Shown: positions 50,968-60,856 of the stretch, one piece after another
Numbering within the stretch: the stretch's first letter is position 1
Layout: each line of letters opens with the position of its first letter
Source: an uncultured Emticicia sp.
Lineage (GTDB): Bacteria > Bacteroidota > Bacteroidia > Cytophagales > Spirosomataceae
Length of the DNA stretch: 64,000 nucleotides
Direction: 5' to 3'
NCBI RefSeq assembly: GCF_937903345.1
Contig: NZ_CALCZQ010000030.1
Coordinates: 496,001 to 560,000, forward strand
Position numbers and translations under genes: made by a program
The notes under the pieces: model-generated
Seen by the model: only the letters and a program-made list of their open reading frames with translations
Told to the model about the DNA's origin: nothing
Databases searched by the model: none

Positions 50968-53070
50968 CTAAAGTTTTAGAATCGTAAACTCAACTCTACG
51001 ATTTTTCTTGCGGGTTTCCTCGGTAGCATTGCTTGCAATAGGTTTCGACTGCCCCCATCCCTTGGTTTGGATTCGGTTTGATTCGATTTGGCCTTTTTCA
51101 ACTAAGTATTTTTTAACCTCGTTGGCTCGTTCCTGCGAAAGTTTTACATTAAGCATCATATTTTCATCGCTACCATCGGTATGTCCTTCAATGATAACCT
51201 GCATCGTCTGATATTCTTTCATCAACTCAATAATTCGGTTGAGCTCTGGGAAAGAGGTTGGCAAAATGTCAAACTTACTTTGATTAAAAAAAAGGTTATT
51301 CAAAACCATCGTTTGTCCTTCTCTTATTGGAATTAAGGTGATATTTTTCTTAATTTCTCTAAAACGACGATCTTTTGTAAGGTCGAGGTTATCGCTGATA
51401 CTGATGAAGCCTTTCTTGGAAGCATTCAAACTATAAGCCTTTTTGAGTGGCACCACAATTTTATATTCGCCTGTTTCGGGGTCAAATTCGGCCACAATTT
51501 TATCAGTACCTGTACTATCATTAAGCAATTCCATGACTACTTCGGCCGAGATTGTTTTCTTGTCAAAAGCATTAACAACCGTTCCAGAAATAATCGCCAC
51601 TGGGTCTGGTTTTATTGAATGAAAAAGTTTAATACGGAAAATGTCCTCTGCACCAATTGATCGTTCTTCTGAACTTAAATAAGCATATTCTCCTGAGGCT
51701 GGAATAGTAAAATAGCCATCCCATTTGGAAGTATTTATCAAGTCTCCAATATTTTCGGGTTCACTCCAATTAGTCCATGTGCTGTCGAGTCGGCGGCTTA
51801 AAAATATATCATTATCACCATATCCTGGAAAACCGGCTGTTGAGAAATAGATTGTTTTGGAATCGGCTGCTACAAAAGGGGTACTTTCATTCTCGGCTGT
51901 ATTGATTGTTGAACCCATATTTATAGGTTTAGACCAGATTTTATCTGATCTTAAAAATGAAACATATAAATCTTTTCTTCCCTTTGTATCTTTTCGTTGA
52001 CAAGCTATCACCAAAACCTTTCCGTTAGGAGCAAGTGTAAATTCAGTGTAATCACTAAGATTTAAGTAATCAATTATCTTTTCTTCCTTCGGAAACTCCC
52101 AGCCGATTTTTGTTCGTTTAGACTTTGATAAACCAGGTCGAAATGTGCCATCAGGAATATAAACATTTATTAGGTAAATTGTTTTTCCATCGGCCGATAT
52201 TGTTGAAACTGCGTTATGTTCAGGTGTATTAATAGGTTCTTTGATATTTTCGGCTTCTCCCCATGTACCATCTGGCATAACTCTTGAGAGCCAAACATCT
52301 TGTAGTTTTTGTTTTCCTAAATTTTGGTCGTGCCTTTCTCTAGTAAAAAACAAAGTTTTTCCATCAGGTGTAATGATAGGTGCAACTTCTCGAACTATAG
52401 AATTTATACTTTTTCCTAGGTTTTCTTTGATTATTTCCTTCGGAATATCTTTGGCAAAATTAATTTTTGCTTCAAAAGGCAAATCGATTTCCGAAATTCC
52501 GATTGCATCAATTTGATTGTAACCCGCAATTTTGGCTGGTGCTAAAATTAATTTAATGGCATAAACTTTATAATCAGTTTGTGGAATAATGATATTCCAC
52601 ATTCTTCCTTTTTCAATAGGGTTATCTTCTTTATTTTCATAAAGGATGTACTCTTTATCAGTTGAATCATACGCCAGTACTCTTATAACAGCACCCGCAC
52701 CCCAGTTTTCACCAATGGAAACTTGTTTAATTCTGCTAGGATTTTCAAAACCAACTTTTATGTATTCTTCTGAATAGGTATCAGCACCAGCCGTTGACCA
52801 TGCACATACACTTTCTTCCTTTTGTGGTAATTTGTTTGGTTTACCCAATACCTGAATTGCACGATATTGCGGTCCCGGGTTGTTGGCATCAACTCTTTCC
52901 GAAGAAAAGCCAAGTACCTTACTTGCCCACTGGATTTTGGGTTGAGCAAATACTGATTCGCTCGAAAAAAGGATCATTAATAGTAAACCAAATTTCAATA
53001 ATGAGGTAATGAAGTAAGATCTACGAGACTGCACATCTGGAGTGAAAAACATTTTCTTTGGAGTAATCAC
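50968..53070 (-). CDS. OmpA-family protein with PD40 beta-propeller repeats
   Basis: A 700-residue exported protein. After a signal segment (to about residue 42) comes a jelly-roll-like part (IQWASKVLGFSSERV ... IDAIGISEIDLPFEA), then PD40/WD40-like beta-propeller repeats (ITPDGKTLFFTRERHD, STISADGKTIYLINVY, FTLAPNGKVLVIACQ, FVAADSKTIYFSTAG), a carboxypeptidase-regulatory-like beta domain (GTVVNAFDKKTISAEVVMELL), and a C-terminal OmpA peptidoglycan-binding domain (IIEGHTDGSDENMMLNVKLSQERANEVK, ATEETRKKNRRVEF). The layout is like the PorE-type periplasmic proteins linked with type IX secretion, but that role is not shown here. Confidence 0.85.
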   Translation of the reverse strand: MITPKKMFFTPDVQSRRSYFITSLLKFGLLLMILFSSESVFAQPKIQWASKVLGFSSERVDANNPGPQYRAIQVLGKPNKLPQKEESVCAWSTAGADTYSEEYIKVGFENPSRIKQVSIGENWGAGAVIRVLAYDSTDKEYILYENKEDNPIEKGRMWNIIIPQTDYKVYAIKLILAPAKIAGYNQIDAIGISEIDLPFEAKINFAKDIPKEIIKENLGKSINSIVREVAPIITPDGKTLFFTRERHDQNLGKQKLQDVWLSRVMPDGTWGEAENIKEPINTPEHNAVSTISADGKTIYLINVYIPDGTFRPGLSKSKRTKIGWEFPKEEKIIDYLNLSDYTEFTLAPNGKVLVIACQRKDTKGRKDLYVSFLRSDKIWSKPINMGSTINTAENESTPFVAADSKTIYFSTAGFPGYGDNDIFLSRRLDSTWTNWSEPENIGDLINTSKWDGYFTIPASGEYAYLSSEERSIGAEDIFRIKLFHSIKPDPVAIISGTVVNAFDKKTISAEVVMELLNDSTGTDKIVAEFDPETGEYKIVVPLKKAYSLNASKKGFISISDNLDLTKDRRFREIKKNITLIPIREGQTMVLNNLFFNQSKFDILPTSFPELNRIIELMKEYQTMQVIIEGHTDGSDENMMLNVKLSQERANEVKKYLVEKGQIESNRIQTKGWGQSKPIASNATEETRKKNRRVEFTILKL

Positions 53071-53426
53071 TGTTTTTTGCTCTAATTGAGTTAGTTTTTT
53101 GTTTTAAGTAGCGAAAGTATGCAAATTTAACAGACTATCAAAACTATCAATAATTACAAAGATAGCTTTATGCTTTGGTTTTCACAAATTTCATAAGATT
53201 TGTTCCTAATTGATTTGTCATCAGATGATTACCAATATTATTTGTGTGTTTTTATTTAGTGTTTTTTCTGCTAATTTTCATTTAACGTTTCGTTAACAAA
53301 ATATTCATCTAAAAATTTAATAAATACTTTTATTCTTACGTTTTGTTTACGAATTTAGCAGAATAATTTGAATAACGACCGCATCGGCGGTTCGATTTAA
53401 TTAATTTTTTAAAAGCTCTTAGTAAA
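53071..53426. other. Divergent promoter region
   Basis: 356 bp between the OmpA/PD40 gene (minus) and the cytochrome c gene (plus). It is strongly AT-rich. No full TAnnTTTG promoter with correct spacing was identified, and no gene or repeat was seen. Confidence 0.4.
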
Positions 53427-53747
53427 ATGAAAAAATCACTCATGACCGTTGCGATTGTACTTGGTATTGCATCAGTATCAAAAGCACAAACAAAGATTCC
53501 ACCAGATGTCGAGAAGTTACTTCAAAAAAATACATGTTTAGCTTGTCATAGAGTTGATACACGTCTGGTTGGCCCTGCATATAAAGAAGTAATGAAAAAG
53601 AAAAAATATAAGGCAGAGCAAATTGTAGAATTAATCTACAAGCCAAATCCATCTAACTGGGAAGGATATCCTCCAATGGCTGCTTTATCAAATGTTCCAA
53701 AAGACGAAGCATTGAAAATTGCAAAATGGATTGCAACTCTAAAGTAA
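53427..53747 (+). CDS. Small class I cytochrome c
   Basis: A periplasmic c-type cytochrome of 106 residues. A signal peptide (MKKSLMTVAIVLGIASVSKAQ) is followed by a heme-attachment motif CLACH (near residue 37), VGPAYKEV, and the distal ligand methionine in YPPMAAL. The mature part of about 85 residues corresponds to a cytochrome c551-like electron carrier. It ends just before a long palindromic terminator. Confidence 0.92.
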   Translation: MKKSLMTVAIVLGIASVSKAQTKIPPDVEKLLQKNTCLACHRVDTRLVGPAYKEVMKKKKYKAEQIVELIYKPNPSNWEGYPPMAALSNVPKDEALKIAKWIATLK

Positions 53748-53752
53748 TTTTA

Positions 53753-53792
53753 AAAAGATGCCTCAACTTAAATTTAAGTTGAGGCATCTTTT
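53753..53792. terminator. Bidirectional terminator, 40-bp palindrome
   Basis: A perfect 20+20-bp palindrome with A and T ends (53753-53772 against 53773-53792). It separates the convergent cytochrome c and septum-initiator genes. Confidence 0.88.
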
Positions 53793-53800
53793 ATGTCTTA

Positions 53801-54133
53801 TTATTTATCCTCATTGTCTTCCTCAACCGATTTATTATCTTCATCAACCACCACAAAAACTGTTTCGCCAGTTTTTTTCATCAGGTATTTTTCACGGGCA
53901 AACTTTTCCATTGATTTATGATTGCCCATTACTTCTCTTTCTTCTTCCTTTACTTTTTTGAGTTCCTCTACATAGTATTCTTGTTGATTTTCTAAATCAG
54001 AAAGTTTATTAAAAAGCCTGAACTGAGCTATTAGATTGCTACCGTCAAAGAACGCAACCCAAATCAGCAGGCCTGAAAGGGTGATTACATAAAAACGATA
54101 TTTATGTAATAATTTTGGTATGTATATTTTCAT
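53801..54133 (-). CDS. Septum formation initiator (DivIC/FtsB family)
   Basis: A bitopic division protein of 110 residues. The start at 54133 (MKIYIPKLLHKYRFYVIT) follows directly on a terminator; the longer frame to 54280 would translate that hairpin. A single membrane helix (YRFYVITLSGLLIWVAFFDG) is followed by a coiled coil (LFNKLSDLENQQEYYVEELKKVKEEE) and the family motif MEKFAREKYLMKKTGETVFVV. The acidic end is rich in Glu and Asp. Such proteins link early and late divisome components in the periplasm. Confidence 0.87.
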   Translation of the reverse strand: MKIYIPKLLHKYRFYVITLSGLLIWVAFFDGSNLIAQFRLFNKLSDLENQQEYYVEELKKVKEEEREVMGNHKSMEKFAREKYLMKKTGETVFVVVDEDNKSVEEDNEDK

Positions 54134-54193
54134 TTTGGGAGTATTTTTAAAGCACTTTTGAACCTCAAAAATAGGAGTTTTTATAAAAAAAAC

Positions 54194-54233
54194 AAAAAAA
54201 GCGTTGAACAATATTTGTTCAACGCTTTTTTTT
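54194..54233 (-). terminator. Intrinsic terminator of eno
   Basis: A stem GCGTTGAACAA (54201-54211) / TTGTTCAACGC (54215-54225) with a 3-nt loop and A7/T8 flanks. It lies 50 nt after the enolase stop on the minus strand and separates eno from the septum-initiator gene. Confidence 0.9.
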
Positions 54234-54284
54234 ATAGTGGCTCCTGAGAGTAATTTGACTGTCAATGAGGCAGCAGTCACTGGC

Positions 54285-55562
54285 TTAGAACTTCAATCCT
54301 GGGAATGTAGCTGCCGAACCTAATTCTTCTTCGATACGAAGTAATTGGTTATATTTCGCCATACGATCAGAACGTGAAGCTGAACCAGTTTTGATTTGGC
54401 CGGTGTTCAATGCTACTGCCAAGTCAGCGATTGTTGCATCTTCAGTTTCACCCGAACGATGTGACATGATGCTTTTGTATTTGTTTTTGTGAGCTAAATT
54501 TACAGCATTGATTGTTTCGGTTAATGAACCAATTTGGTTTACTTTTACCAAAATAGCATTAGCGATACCTTTATCAATACCCTCTTGTAAACGTTTCACA
54601 TTTGTTACGAATAAATCGTCACCTACCAACTGACATTTACTTCCAATCAAGCGAGTTTGCTCAGCCCAACCAGCCCAATCGTCTTCTGCCATACCGTCTT
54701 CAATTGAGATAATTGGGTATTTTTCAACCCAAGTTGCCCAATATGCGGCCATTTCATCAGAATTTAATTGCTTGCCATCTGATTTTTTGAAGGTATAAAG
54801 ACCTGTTTTTGCGTCATAAAATTCAGAGGCAGCAGCATCCATAGCGATGAAAACATCTTCACCTGCCTTGAAACCAGCTTTTTCTATTGATTGCAATACG
54901 ATTTCGATAGCTTCTTCATTTGATTTGATATTTGGTGCAAAACCTCCTTCATCGCCAACGTTTGTAGAATATCCTTTAGATTTCAACACTTTTTTCAAAG
55001 TATGGAAAATGTCTGTTCCCATTTGTAAGGCGTGTGAGAATGATTCAGCTTTAGCTGGCATTACCATAAACTCTTGAAAATCAATTGAATTATCGGCATG
55101 TGAACCACCATTCAAGATATTCATCATCGGAACTGGCAAAGTGTTGGCGTTTACACCACCTAAATAGCGATACAATGACAAGCCAGCCTCAAAAGCGGCT
55201 GCTTTAGCAACTGCCAACGAAACGCCTAAGATTGCATTTGCACCTAAGTTTCCCTTGTTTGGTGTGCCATCAAGGTCAATCATAATTTGGTCAATCAAGT
55301 TTTGTTCGAAAACATTTGCTCCGAGAAGTTCAAAAGCGATAGTTTCGTTGACATTCTTGACTGCTTTCAAAACACCTTTGCCTTGATACACTTTTGAATC
55401 ATCATCACGTAACTCAACGGCTTCGTGGATACCAGTAGATGCACCTGATGGCACTGCGGCACGTCCTAAATAACCGTTATCAGTTAAAATATCAACTTCG
55501 ATGGTAGGATTTCCTCTTGAATCGAGAATTTGTCTTGCGTGTACTCTAACAATTTGGCTCAT
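54285..55562 (-). CDS. eno: Enolase
   Basis: Enolase converts 2-phosphoglycerate to phosphoenolpyruvate. The 425-residue protein starts SQIVRVHARQILDSRGNPTIEVD and has GAIL-type NAILGVSLAVAKAAA, MMNILNGGSHADN, the metal ligands in AMDAAASEFYD, IEDGMAEDDWAGW, LVGDDLFVTN, and the C-terminal signature KVNQIGSLTETINA with the lysine, plus SHRSGETED. All active-site residues are there and the length is standard. A terminator follows, and the upstream region holds a dyad with a third half-site. Confidence 0.97.
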   Translation of the reverse strand: MSQIVRVHARQILDSRGNPTIEVDILTDNGYLGRAAVPSGASTGIHEAVELRDDDSKVYQGKGVLKAVKNVNETIAFELLGANVFEQNLIDQIMIDLDGTPNKGNLGANAILGVSLAVAKAAAFEAGLSLYRYLGGVNANTLPVPMMNILNGGSHADNSIDFQEFMVMPAKAESFSHALQMGTDIFHTLKKVLKSKGYSTNVGDEGGFAPNIKSNEEAIEIVLQSIEKAGFKAGEDVFIAMDAAASEFYDAKTGLYTFKKSDGKQLNSDEMAAYWATWVEKYPIISIEDGMAEDDWAGWAEQTRLIGSKCQLVGDDLFVTNVKRLQEGIDKGIANAILVKVNQIGSLTETINAVNLAHKNKYKSIMSHRSGETEDATIADLAVALNTGQIKTGSASRSDRMAKYNQLLRIEEELGSAATFPGLKF

Positions 55563-55762
55563 AAGCTAAAACTTGTAAGTGTTATGTATTTTGGTTATAA
55601 AAAACATTGGAATTGTCCAAAAAAACAATATTTTATTTGGTAACAAGCGTAAAATTAGCTAAATTTTAAGTATTGGACAAATTCGATATATGAATTCTTT
55701 ATTAAATAGTCCTCTTGAAATTCTAAAATCAATCATCAGTCATAAAAAAATTAGCATTGAAA

Positions 55763-56647
55763 TTAAACAATATTCATTGTTTGTTCCTTAATTTTCTCTA
55801 ATTCATCTTTCATCTGTACAACTAATCGTTGGATTACCGAATCATTGGCCTTGGAGCCGATCGTGTTTATTTCACGACCAATTTCTTGTGCGATAAAATT
55901 GAGTTTTTTACCATTTGAAGCAATTTTAAGCTCTTGAACGAAATATTCTAAATGGTTTTTCAGACGAACTTTCTCTTCTGAAATATCAAATTTTTCTACG
56001 TAATAAATCAATTCTTGCTCGAAACGATTTTTATCGAAAGTTTCGCTTGATGACCATTCTGCAACTGCTTTTTCGATTCGTTCACGCACAACTGGAATAC
56101 GTTTTGGGTCTTGCTCTTCAACTTGTGAAAGCAAATTTGAAATGCTCACAATATAGTCTTCAAACTTTACTGATGTATTGCTTCCTTCTTGTATACGGAA
56201 TTCTTTGCACTTCACAATTGCCTGATTGATAGCATTTTTCATTAAATCCCACTCTACTTTGGCATCGGCTTCTGTTGCGGCATCTGTGTTGTAGGCGTTG
56301 GGCATCATTGAGGCCATTCGCAATAGTTCAGTCGGGCTTGGCTCAAAGCCTAGCTCGTTGGCGGTTGCTTTTAGGTCTTTAAAATATGCCTTGATCAGCG
56401 GGCGATTCACGACAGTTGCGGCACTCGATTCATCTCTTGGCGTCACGTTCATCGTAAATTCTACCTTTCCACGCTCAAGTTCGGTGGTAAGAATATTCCT
56501 TATTTCGATTTCTCTTTCTGAATAGGTGCGGGGAATTCGACAATAAATATCAAAAAACTTAGAGTTTAACGATTTAATTTCGACGGTTACAGCGATTTTG
56601 GCGTTCTCGACGGTTGCCGAGCCAAAACCAGTCATTGATTGCAGCAT
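55763..56647 (-). CDS. YicC family endoribonuclease
   Basis: A protein of 294 residues in the YicC/YloC family, reported to be endoribonucleases. The start at 56647 (MLQSMTGFGSATVENAKIAVTVEIKSLNSKF) has the family N terminus. The longer frame to 56719 merely translates an 8-bp-period repeat. Conserved blocks are EIRNILTTELERGKVEFTM, the ERIEKAV region, and the C-terminal GKKLNFIAQEIGREINTIGSKANDS. The repeat array abuts the start codon. Confidence 0.9.
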   Translation of the reverse strand: MLQSMTGFGSATVENAKIAVTVEIKSLNSKFFDIYCRIPRTYSEREIEIRNILTTELERGKVEFTMNVTPRDESSAATVVNRPLIKAYFKDLKATANELGFEPSPTELLRMASMMPNAYNTDAATEADAKVEWDLMKNAINQAIVKCKEFRIQEGSNTSVKFEDYIVSISNLLSQVEEQDPKRIPVVRERIEKAVAEWSSSETFDKNRFEQELIYYVEKFDISEEKVRLKNHLEYFVQELKIASNGKKLNFIAQEIGREINTIGSKANDSVIQRLVVQMKDELEKIKEQTMNIV

Positions 56648-56686
56648 GATATAATGAGTGTATGATAAAATGAGCGAATGATGTGG
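56648..56686. repeat. 8-bp-period repeat before yicC
   Basis: Four degenerate units near AATGAGTG (plus strand; inverse TCATT type) lie directly against the yicC start codon on the minus strand. No partner arm was seen. Confidence 0.55.
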
Positions 56687-56817
56687 TATAAAGTTGAAGT
56701 GAATCTGAAAGATTCGCAACCAAATACTATTAGATACTAATTAAAAGCAAATAACGTAAAAATATAGGAGAGTTGAGTGGTTTTCGTAGGTGTTATTCTA
56801 TATAATTCAAATAAAAA

Positions 56818-58308
56818 TTATTTTAATAGTTCAAAATTAGGCTTCTCCACTATCTTTATTTTACGCATATACATGGTTGGTCGAGTGAGTAGGTTTTTGC
56901 GTTCACGCCCCCAAACCAAAAAATTTTCATCGAACCAAGGCAAAAAACCTGTTATTTGTTCATTTCCCAATTCTTCATATATCCCTTTGGCCACCAATTC
57001 GCCATTTTCTGAATCGAGTAAATTTGTATAAATAACATTTCCCAGTTGGCATGCACCCATAATGCGGTTTTTATTAATCAAAAATTGCATTGCAGGTTTT
57101 ACGTTTGACTCTAAAATATCGATTTTACTTGATGTTTGGGTGCGTAATCGTTGGGTATAAATAAAATTCGTAAAACCATCTAAAGCAATGACAGAATTCC
57201 AAACAAAATTGGCTTCTTGATCGAGTTTACAAACCATACTAAATTGATATTTTATTTTACCAGTGTATTCTTGGTTAGAAATGGCGGCTTCAAAGAAATC
57301 AAACGCACACATGATACCATCCCTAAGCGGTTTTAGCTGATGAACAATAGCATAAGGTGGGGCTTGTTGTTTATCATTGAGGATGCCTTTAAACTCCGAA
57401 AATTCGATATATTTTACTTTTTCAGCTGAAAAGTTTTCATCGAGACAAGCCGTATATAAGCCTCTTACCCTAAAGCTTAATCCTTTAGTATATGTGCCTA
57501 TAATCATGAGTTGATTACCAATTCTGATTGTTTTGGCCTCATTAAATTGCTTTTTATCGTTTGGTATAAAAAAGCTGCTTAACAAATTGCCCTCTTTTGA
57601 ATATTTTTTAATTAATAATTCTCCTCCAGTGTAACGCTTTAGGATAGCAGTGAAACTTTCATTATCAGCATAAAGTGACAAAAATTGGGCGTTTCGATCG
57701 AGTAAATTGGGTAAAACTTTAAATGTACCATCTTTTACATGAAAAATCATTACTACAGGACGCTCTTTGTATTTGCATGCAATAAAACAATCTTCGTTTA
57801 CGATTCTGAAAGTAAACATTTTGATTCCTTCAGGTAAAGTACCTTCAATTTTTTCTTGTATCCCCGTTCGTATGGACGTTCTCAGTAAAAAGACCTTGTT
57901 TTTAGGTAAAAAACAATTGAAAAGTACATAATGAAATAAAGAATCGGTCTGCTCACCGATGTAATCGTATTTAGATTCTATTTTAAAATCATTTTGCCAG
58001 ATATTTTTTATATTTTTATTGTATCCTTCTGTGTGAATGTATGTAAATTTTTCATCAGCGTTAATGTCTGAAATAATAGTGCCATTGGCCCCCATAGGAA
58101 TGATATTATTTTTTTGAAGAGGTCTAAAAATACTATCTTCTTTGGTCAAATGCCCACCTTGTTTTATATGGCTTTTGGGTACTAAGTTTGTTTTTGGCGA
58201 TAATTGTGCAACCGTAGCAATAGCTTCTTGAGTAGGGCTAATTCGTTGCCCCCAAGAAGTGCAGATCGTAATGTGTAAACAAACAAAAAGAAAATATTTT
58301 TTCATCAT
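56818..58308 (-). CDS. Secreted protein of unknown function
   Basis: A 496-residue exported protein. The signal peptide (MMKKYFLFVCLHITICTSWGQ) is clear. The remaining sequence is built of beta-strand-like stretches with repeated short motifs (KFTYIHTEGYN, CFIACKYKERPVVMIFHVKDGTF, RIGNQLMIIGTYTKGLSF), which suggests a beta-propeller-like fold. No catalytic motif, lipobox or sorting domain is evident. It is divergent from argS. Confidence 0.6.
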   Translation of the reverse strand: MMKKYFLFVCLHITICTSWGQRISPTQEAIATVAQLSPKTNLVPKSHIKQGGHLTKEDSIFRPLQKNNIIPMGANGTIISDINADEKFTYIHTEGYNKNIKNIWQNDFKIESKYDYIGEQTDSLFHYVLFNCFLPKNKVFLLRTSIRTGIQEKIEGTLPEGIKMFTFRIVNEDCFIACKYKERPVVMIFHVKDGTFKVLPNLLDRNAQFLSLYADNESFTAILKRYTGGELLIKKYSKEGNLLSSFFIPNDKKQFNEAKTIRIGNQLMIIGTYTKGLSFRVRGLYTACLDENFSAEKVKYIEFSEFKGILNDKQQAPPYAIVHQLKPLRDGIMCAFDFFEAAISNQEYTGKIKYQFSMVCKLDQEANFVWNSVIALDGFTNFIYTQRLRTQTSSKIDILESNVKPAMQFLINKNRIMGACQLGNVIYTNLLDSENGELVAKGIYEELGNEQITGFLPWFDENFLVWGRERKNLLTRPTMYMRKIKIVEKPNFELLK

Positions 58309-58451
58309 AGATGCAGGTTCTTCCTAGTAAAGTTAGCTTTTAAGTTTGCTTATTTCCAAACAACTTAACGCATTTCTCTCAAAAAAACTGTACTTTTGTA
58401 AATTAGTAAAACAGGTTTTTAACTTGATTATAGTAATCAGTAATACAATTT

Positions 58452-60227
58452 ATGAATATCGAGCAATTATTAAAAACAGCCATTAAAGAGGCACTTTTGA
58501 CATTATTTCACTTAGAAGAAGAGGTTGTTTTACAGCCAACCAAGAAAGATTTTGAAGGAAATTATACTTATGTAGTTTTTCCTTTAGTAAAATCTCTTCG
58601 AAAGAATCCTGCCGAATTGGGTAATGCCATAGGTCGTTTCATCAAAGACAAAAACGATTTTATAAATAGTTTTAATGTTGTTCAAGGGTTTTTGAATATT
58701 GTATTGAATAATTCGGTTTGGATTGATACTTTAAATTCGATTTTATCGAACGACAATTTTGGGTTTTTACCAGCAAATGGTCAATCAGTAATGGTAGAGT
58801 TTTCTTCCCCAAATACCAATAAACCACTTCACTTAGGGCATTTACGTAATAACTTTTTGGGAGCGGCTGTTTCAAATATTTTGTCAGCTGGTGGTTTTGA
58901 TGTAGCAAAAACTTGTTTAGTTAATGACCGTGGCGTACATATTTGTAAGTCAATGTTGGCCTATAAAAAGTACGGAAATGAAGCAACACCTGAATCTTTG
59001 GGTATCAAAGGCGACCATTTGGCAGGGAAATATTATGTCGAATTTGATAAAGCATATAAAGTCGAAATCGCACAGTTAATGACTGAGGGCAAGACCGAAG
59101 ACGAAGCCAAGAAAACCGCTCCAATGATGCTCGAAACGCAAGCGATGTTACAAAAATGGGAGCAAGGTGATGAAGAAACGATGGCATTATGGCGAAAAAT
59201 GAATGATTGGGTTTTTGAAGGATTTGCCGAAACGTATAAAAAAATAGGCGTATCGTTTGATAAAGTTTATTATGAGTCTAATACTTATTTACTCGGAAAG
59301 GATGTCGTGGAAGAGGGTATGAAAAATGGCGTTTTCTTCAAAAAAGAAAATGGTAGCGTTTGGATTGATTTGAAAGAAGAAGGCCTCGACGAAAAATTGG
59401 TACTTCGTGCAGATGGAACTTCGGTTTATATTACACAGGATTTAGGCACAACCGATTTGAAATTTAATGATTATCATAATGATAAATCGATTTGGGTGGT
59501 AGGCAATGAGCAAGATTATCATTTTCAGGTGCTTTTTGCGATTATGAAAAAACTCGGTCGTGCGTATGCCGATGGTTGTTATCACTTAAGCTACGGAATG
59601 GTCGATTTGCCTTCTGGAAAAATGAAATCTCGTGAAGGAACGGTTGTTGATGCCGATGAATTGGTAGCTGAAATGATTGAAACCGCTGCTGAAACAACTC
59701 GTGAACGTGGAAAAATTGATGATTTTAGCAAAGAAGAAGCTGAAAATCTTTTTCAAATGTTGGCTCTGGGTGCTTTGAAATACTTCTTGTTGAAAGTTGA
59801 ACCAAAGAAAAGAATGCTTTTTAATCCGGCCGAATCTATTGATTTTCAAGGAAATACAGGTCCGTTTATTCAATATACCCACGCTCGAATTTGTTCGATT
59901 TTACGAAAAGCTGAGTCTCAGAATGTACCAGTGAATAAACAAGTGGGAGCGGTTGAACTGTTGAAACCAGAACTAGAATTGATTTTTGCTTTGAACGAAT
60001 ATGCAACTACAATTAGGAAAGCAGGAGATGAATACTCTCCAGCGATTATTGCCAATTATGTCTATGAGTTAGCCAAAATTTTTAATCAGTTTTACGCAGA
60101 AGTCTCGATTATGAACGAAACCGATAACGACAAACAACAATTTAGACTTTCGCTTATTAAAGTAGTTGCCGAAACAATTAGTAAAGCTATGGGGTTATTA
60201 GGAATACAAGTTCCTACACGTATGTAA
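58452..60227 (+). CDS. argS: Arginyl-tRNA synthetase
   Basis: Class I aminoacyl-tRNA synthetase of 591 residues, charging tRNA-Arg. The N-terminal Add-1 domain (residues 1-110) is followed by EFSSPNTNKPLHLGHLRNN with the HIGH motif as HLGH, the catalytic Rossmann domain (VNDRGVHICKSMLAY, VYITQDLGT), a KMSKS-like SGKMKSREGTVV, and the DALR anticodon-binding domain ending GIQVPTRM. The length is normal. A TACTTTTG at 58391-58398 could be the -7 promoter element. A glutathione peroxidase gene follows after 13 nt. Confidence 0.96.
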   Translation: MNIEQLLKTAIKEALLTLFHLEEEVVLQPTKKDFEGNYTYVVFPLVKSLRKNPAELGNAIGRFIKDKNDFINSFNVVQGFLNIVLNNSVWIDTLNSILSNDNFGFLPANGQSVMVEFSSPNTNKPLHLGHLRNNFLGAAVSNILSAGGFDVAKTCLVNDRGVHICKSMLAYKKYGNEATPESLGIKGDHLAGKYYVEFDKAYKVEIAQLMTEGKTEDEAKKTAPMMLETQAMLQKWEQGDEETMALWRKMNDWVFEGFAETYKKIGVSFDKVYYESNTYLLGKDVVEEGMKNGVFFKKENGSVWIDLKEEGLDEKLVLRADGTSVYITQDLGTTDLKFNDYHNDKSIWVVGNEQDYHFQVLFAIMKKLGRAYADGCYHLSYGMVDLPSGKMKSREGTVVDADELVAEMIETAAETTRERGKIDDFSKEEAENLFQMLALGALKYFLLKVEPKKRMLFNPAESIDFQGNTGPFIQYTHARICSILRKAESQNVPVNKQVGAVELLKPELELIFALNEYATTIRKAGDEYSPAIIANYVYELAKIFNQFYAEVSIMNETDNDKQQFRLSLIKVVAETISKAMGLLGIQVPTRM

Positions 60228-60240
60228 TCAAACTATAACT

Positions 60241-60849
60241 ATGAAAAGGAAAATCATTTTTGCAACAGTTTCCATTTTAACACTGACAAGTCTTATGAGT
60301 TTTCGTTTAATCAAGATGCTTTTTTCTGACAAGAAAATGGTATCTGTAAAGCCGGCAAATGTAATGGTAAAAGGTTCGTTTTATGATTTCAGTTTGAAAT
60401 CGCTCGATGGAAAAGAAACCATTGATTTTTCAAAATATAAAGGTAAAAAGGTTGTTGTTGTGAATACAGCTTCGGAATGTGGTTATACACCACAATACGC
60501 TGATTGGCAAGCATTTCATAAAGAATACGGCGATAAAATCATAATTTTGGGCGTGCCTGCCAACAATTTTGGTGGTCAAGAGCCTGGTAGTAACAAGGAA
60601 ATTGCTACATTTTGTCAGAAAAACTATGGTGTAAGCTTCCAAATGCTTGAAAAGGTAAGTGTTGTCGGTAGTGACCAACATCCATTATATAAATGGTTGA
60701 GCAAAAAAGATTTAAACGGTTGGAATGATAAAGAACCAACCTGGAATTTCTGTAAATATGTTATTAATGAGAAAGGTGAAGTGTCTCATTTCTTTGCTTC
60801 GGGCGTAAAGCCAAATTCACCAGAATTTAAAAAAGCAGTAGGTATTTAA
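60241..60849 (+). CDS. Glutathione peroxidase family protein
   Basis: A thioredoxin-fold peroxidase of 202 residues that reduces hydroperoxides, in bacteria usually with thioredoxin as donor. An N-terminal hydrophobic segment (IIFATVSILTLTSLMSF) suggests export or membrane anchoring. The catalytic set is complete: the peroxidatic Cys in NTASECGYTPQY, Gln in PANNFGGQEPGS, and Trp-Asn in EPTWNFCKY. It has cysteine in place of selenocysteine. It lies 13 nt behind argS and is probably cotranscribed. Confidence 0.9.
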   Translation: MKRKIIFATVSILTLTSLMSFRLIKMLFSDKKMVSVKPANVMVKGSFYDFSLKSLDGKETIDFSKYKGKKVVVVNTASECGYTPQYADWQAFHKEYGDKIIILGVPANNFGGQEPGSNKEIATFCQKNYGVSFQMLEKVSVVGSDQHPLYKWLSKKDLNGWNDKEPTWNFCKYVINEKGEVSHFFASGVKPNSPEFKKAVGI

Positions 60850-60856
60850 AATAAAT

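Noticed and set aside
54134..54280. Longer N terminus of the septum initiator
   Set aside because: It would translate the enolase terminator hairpin.
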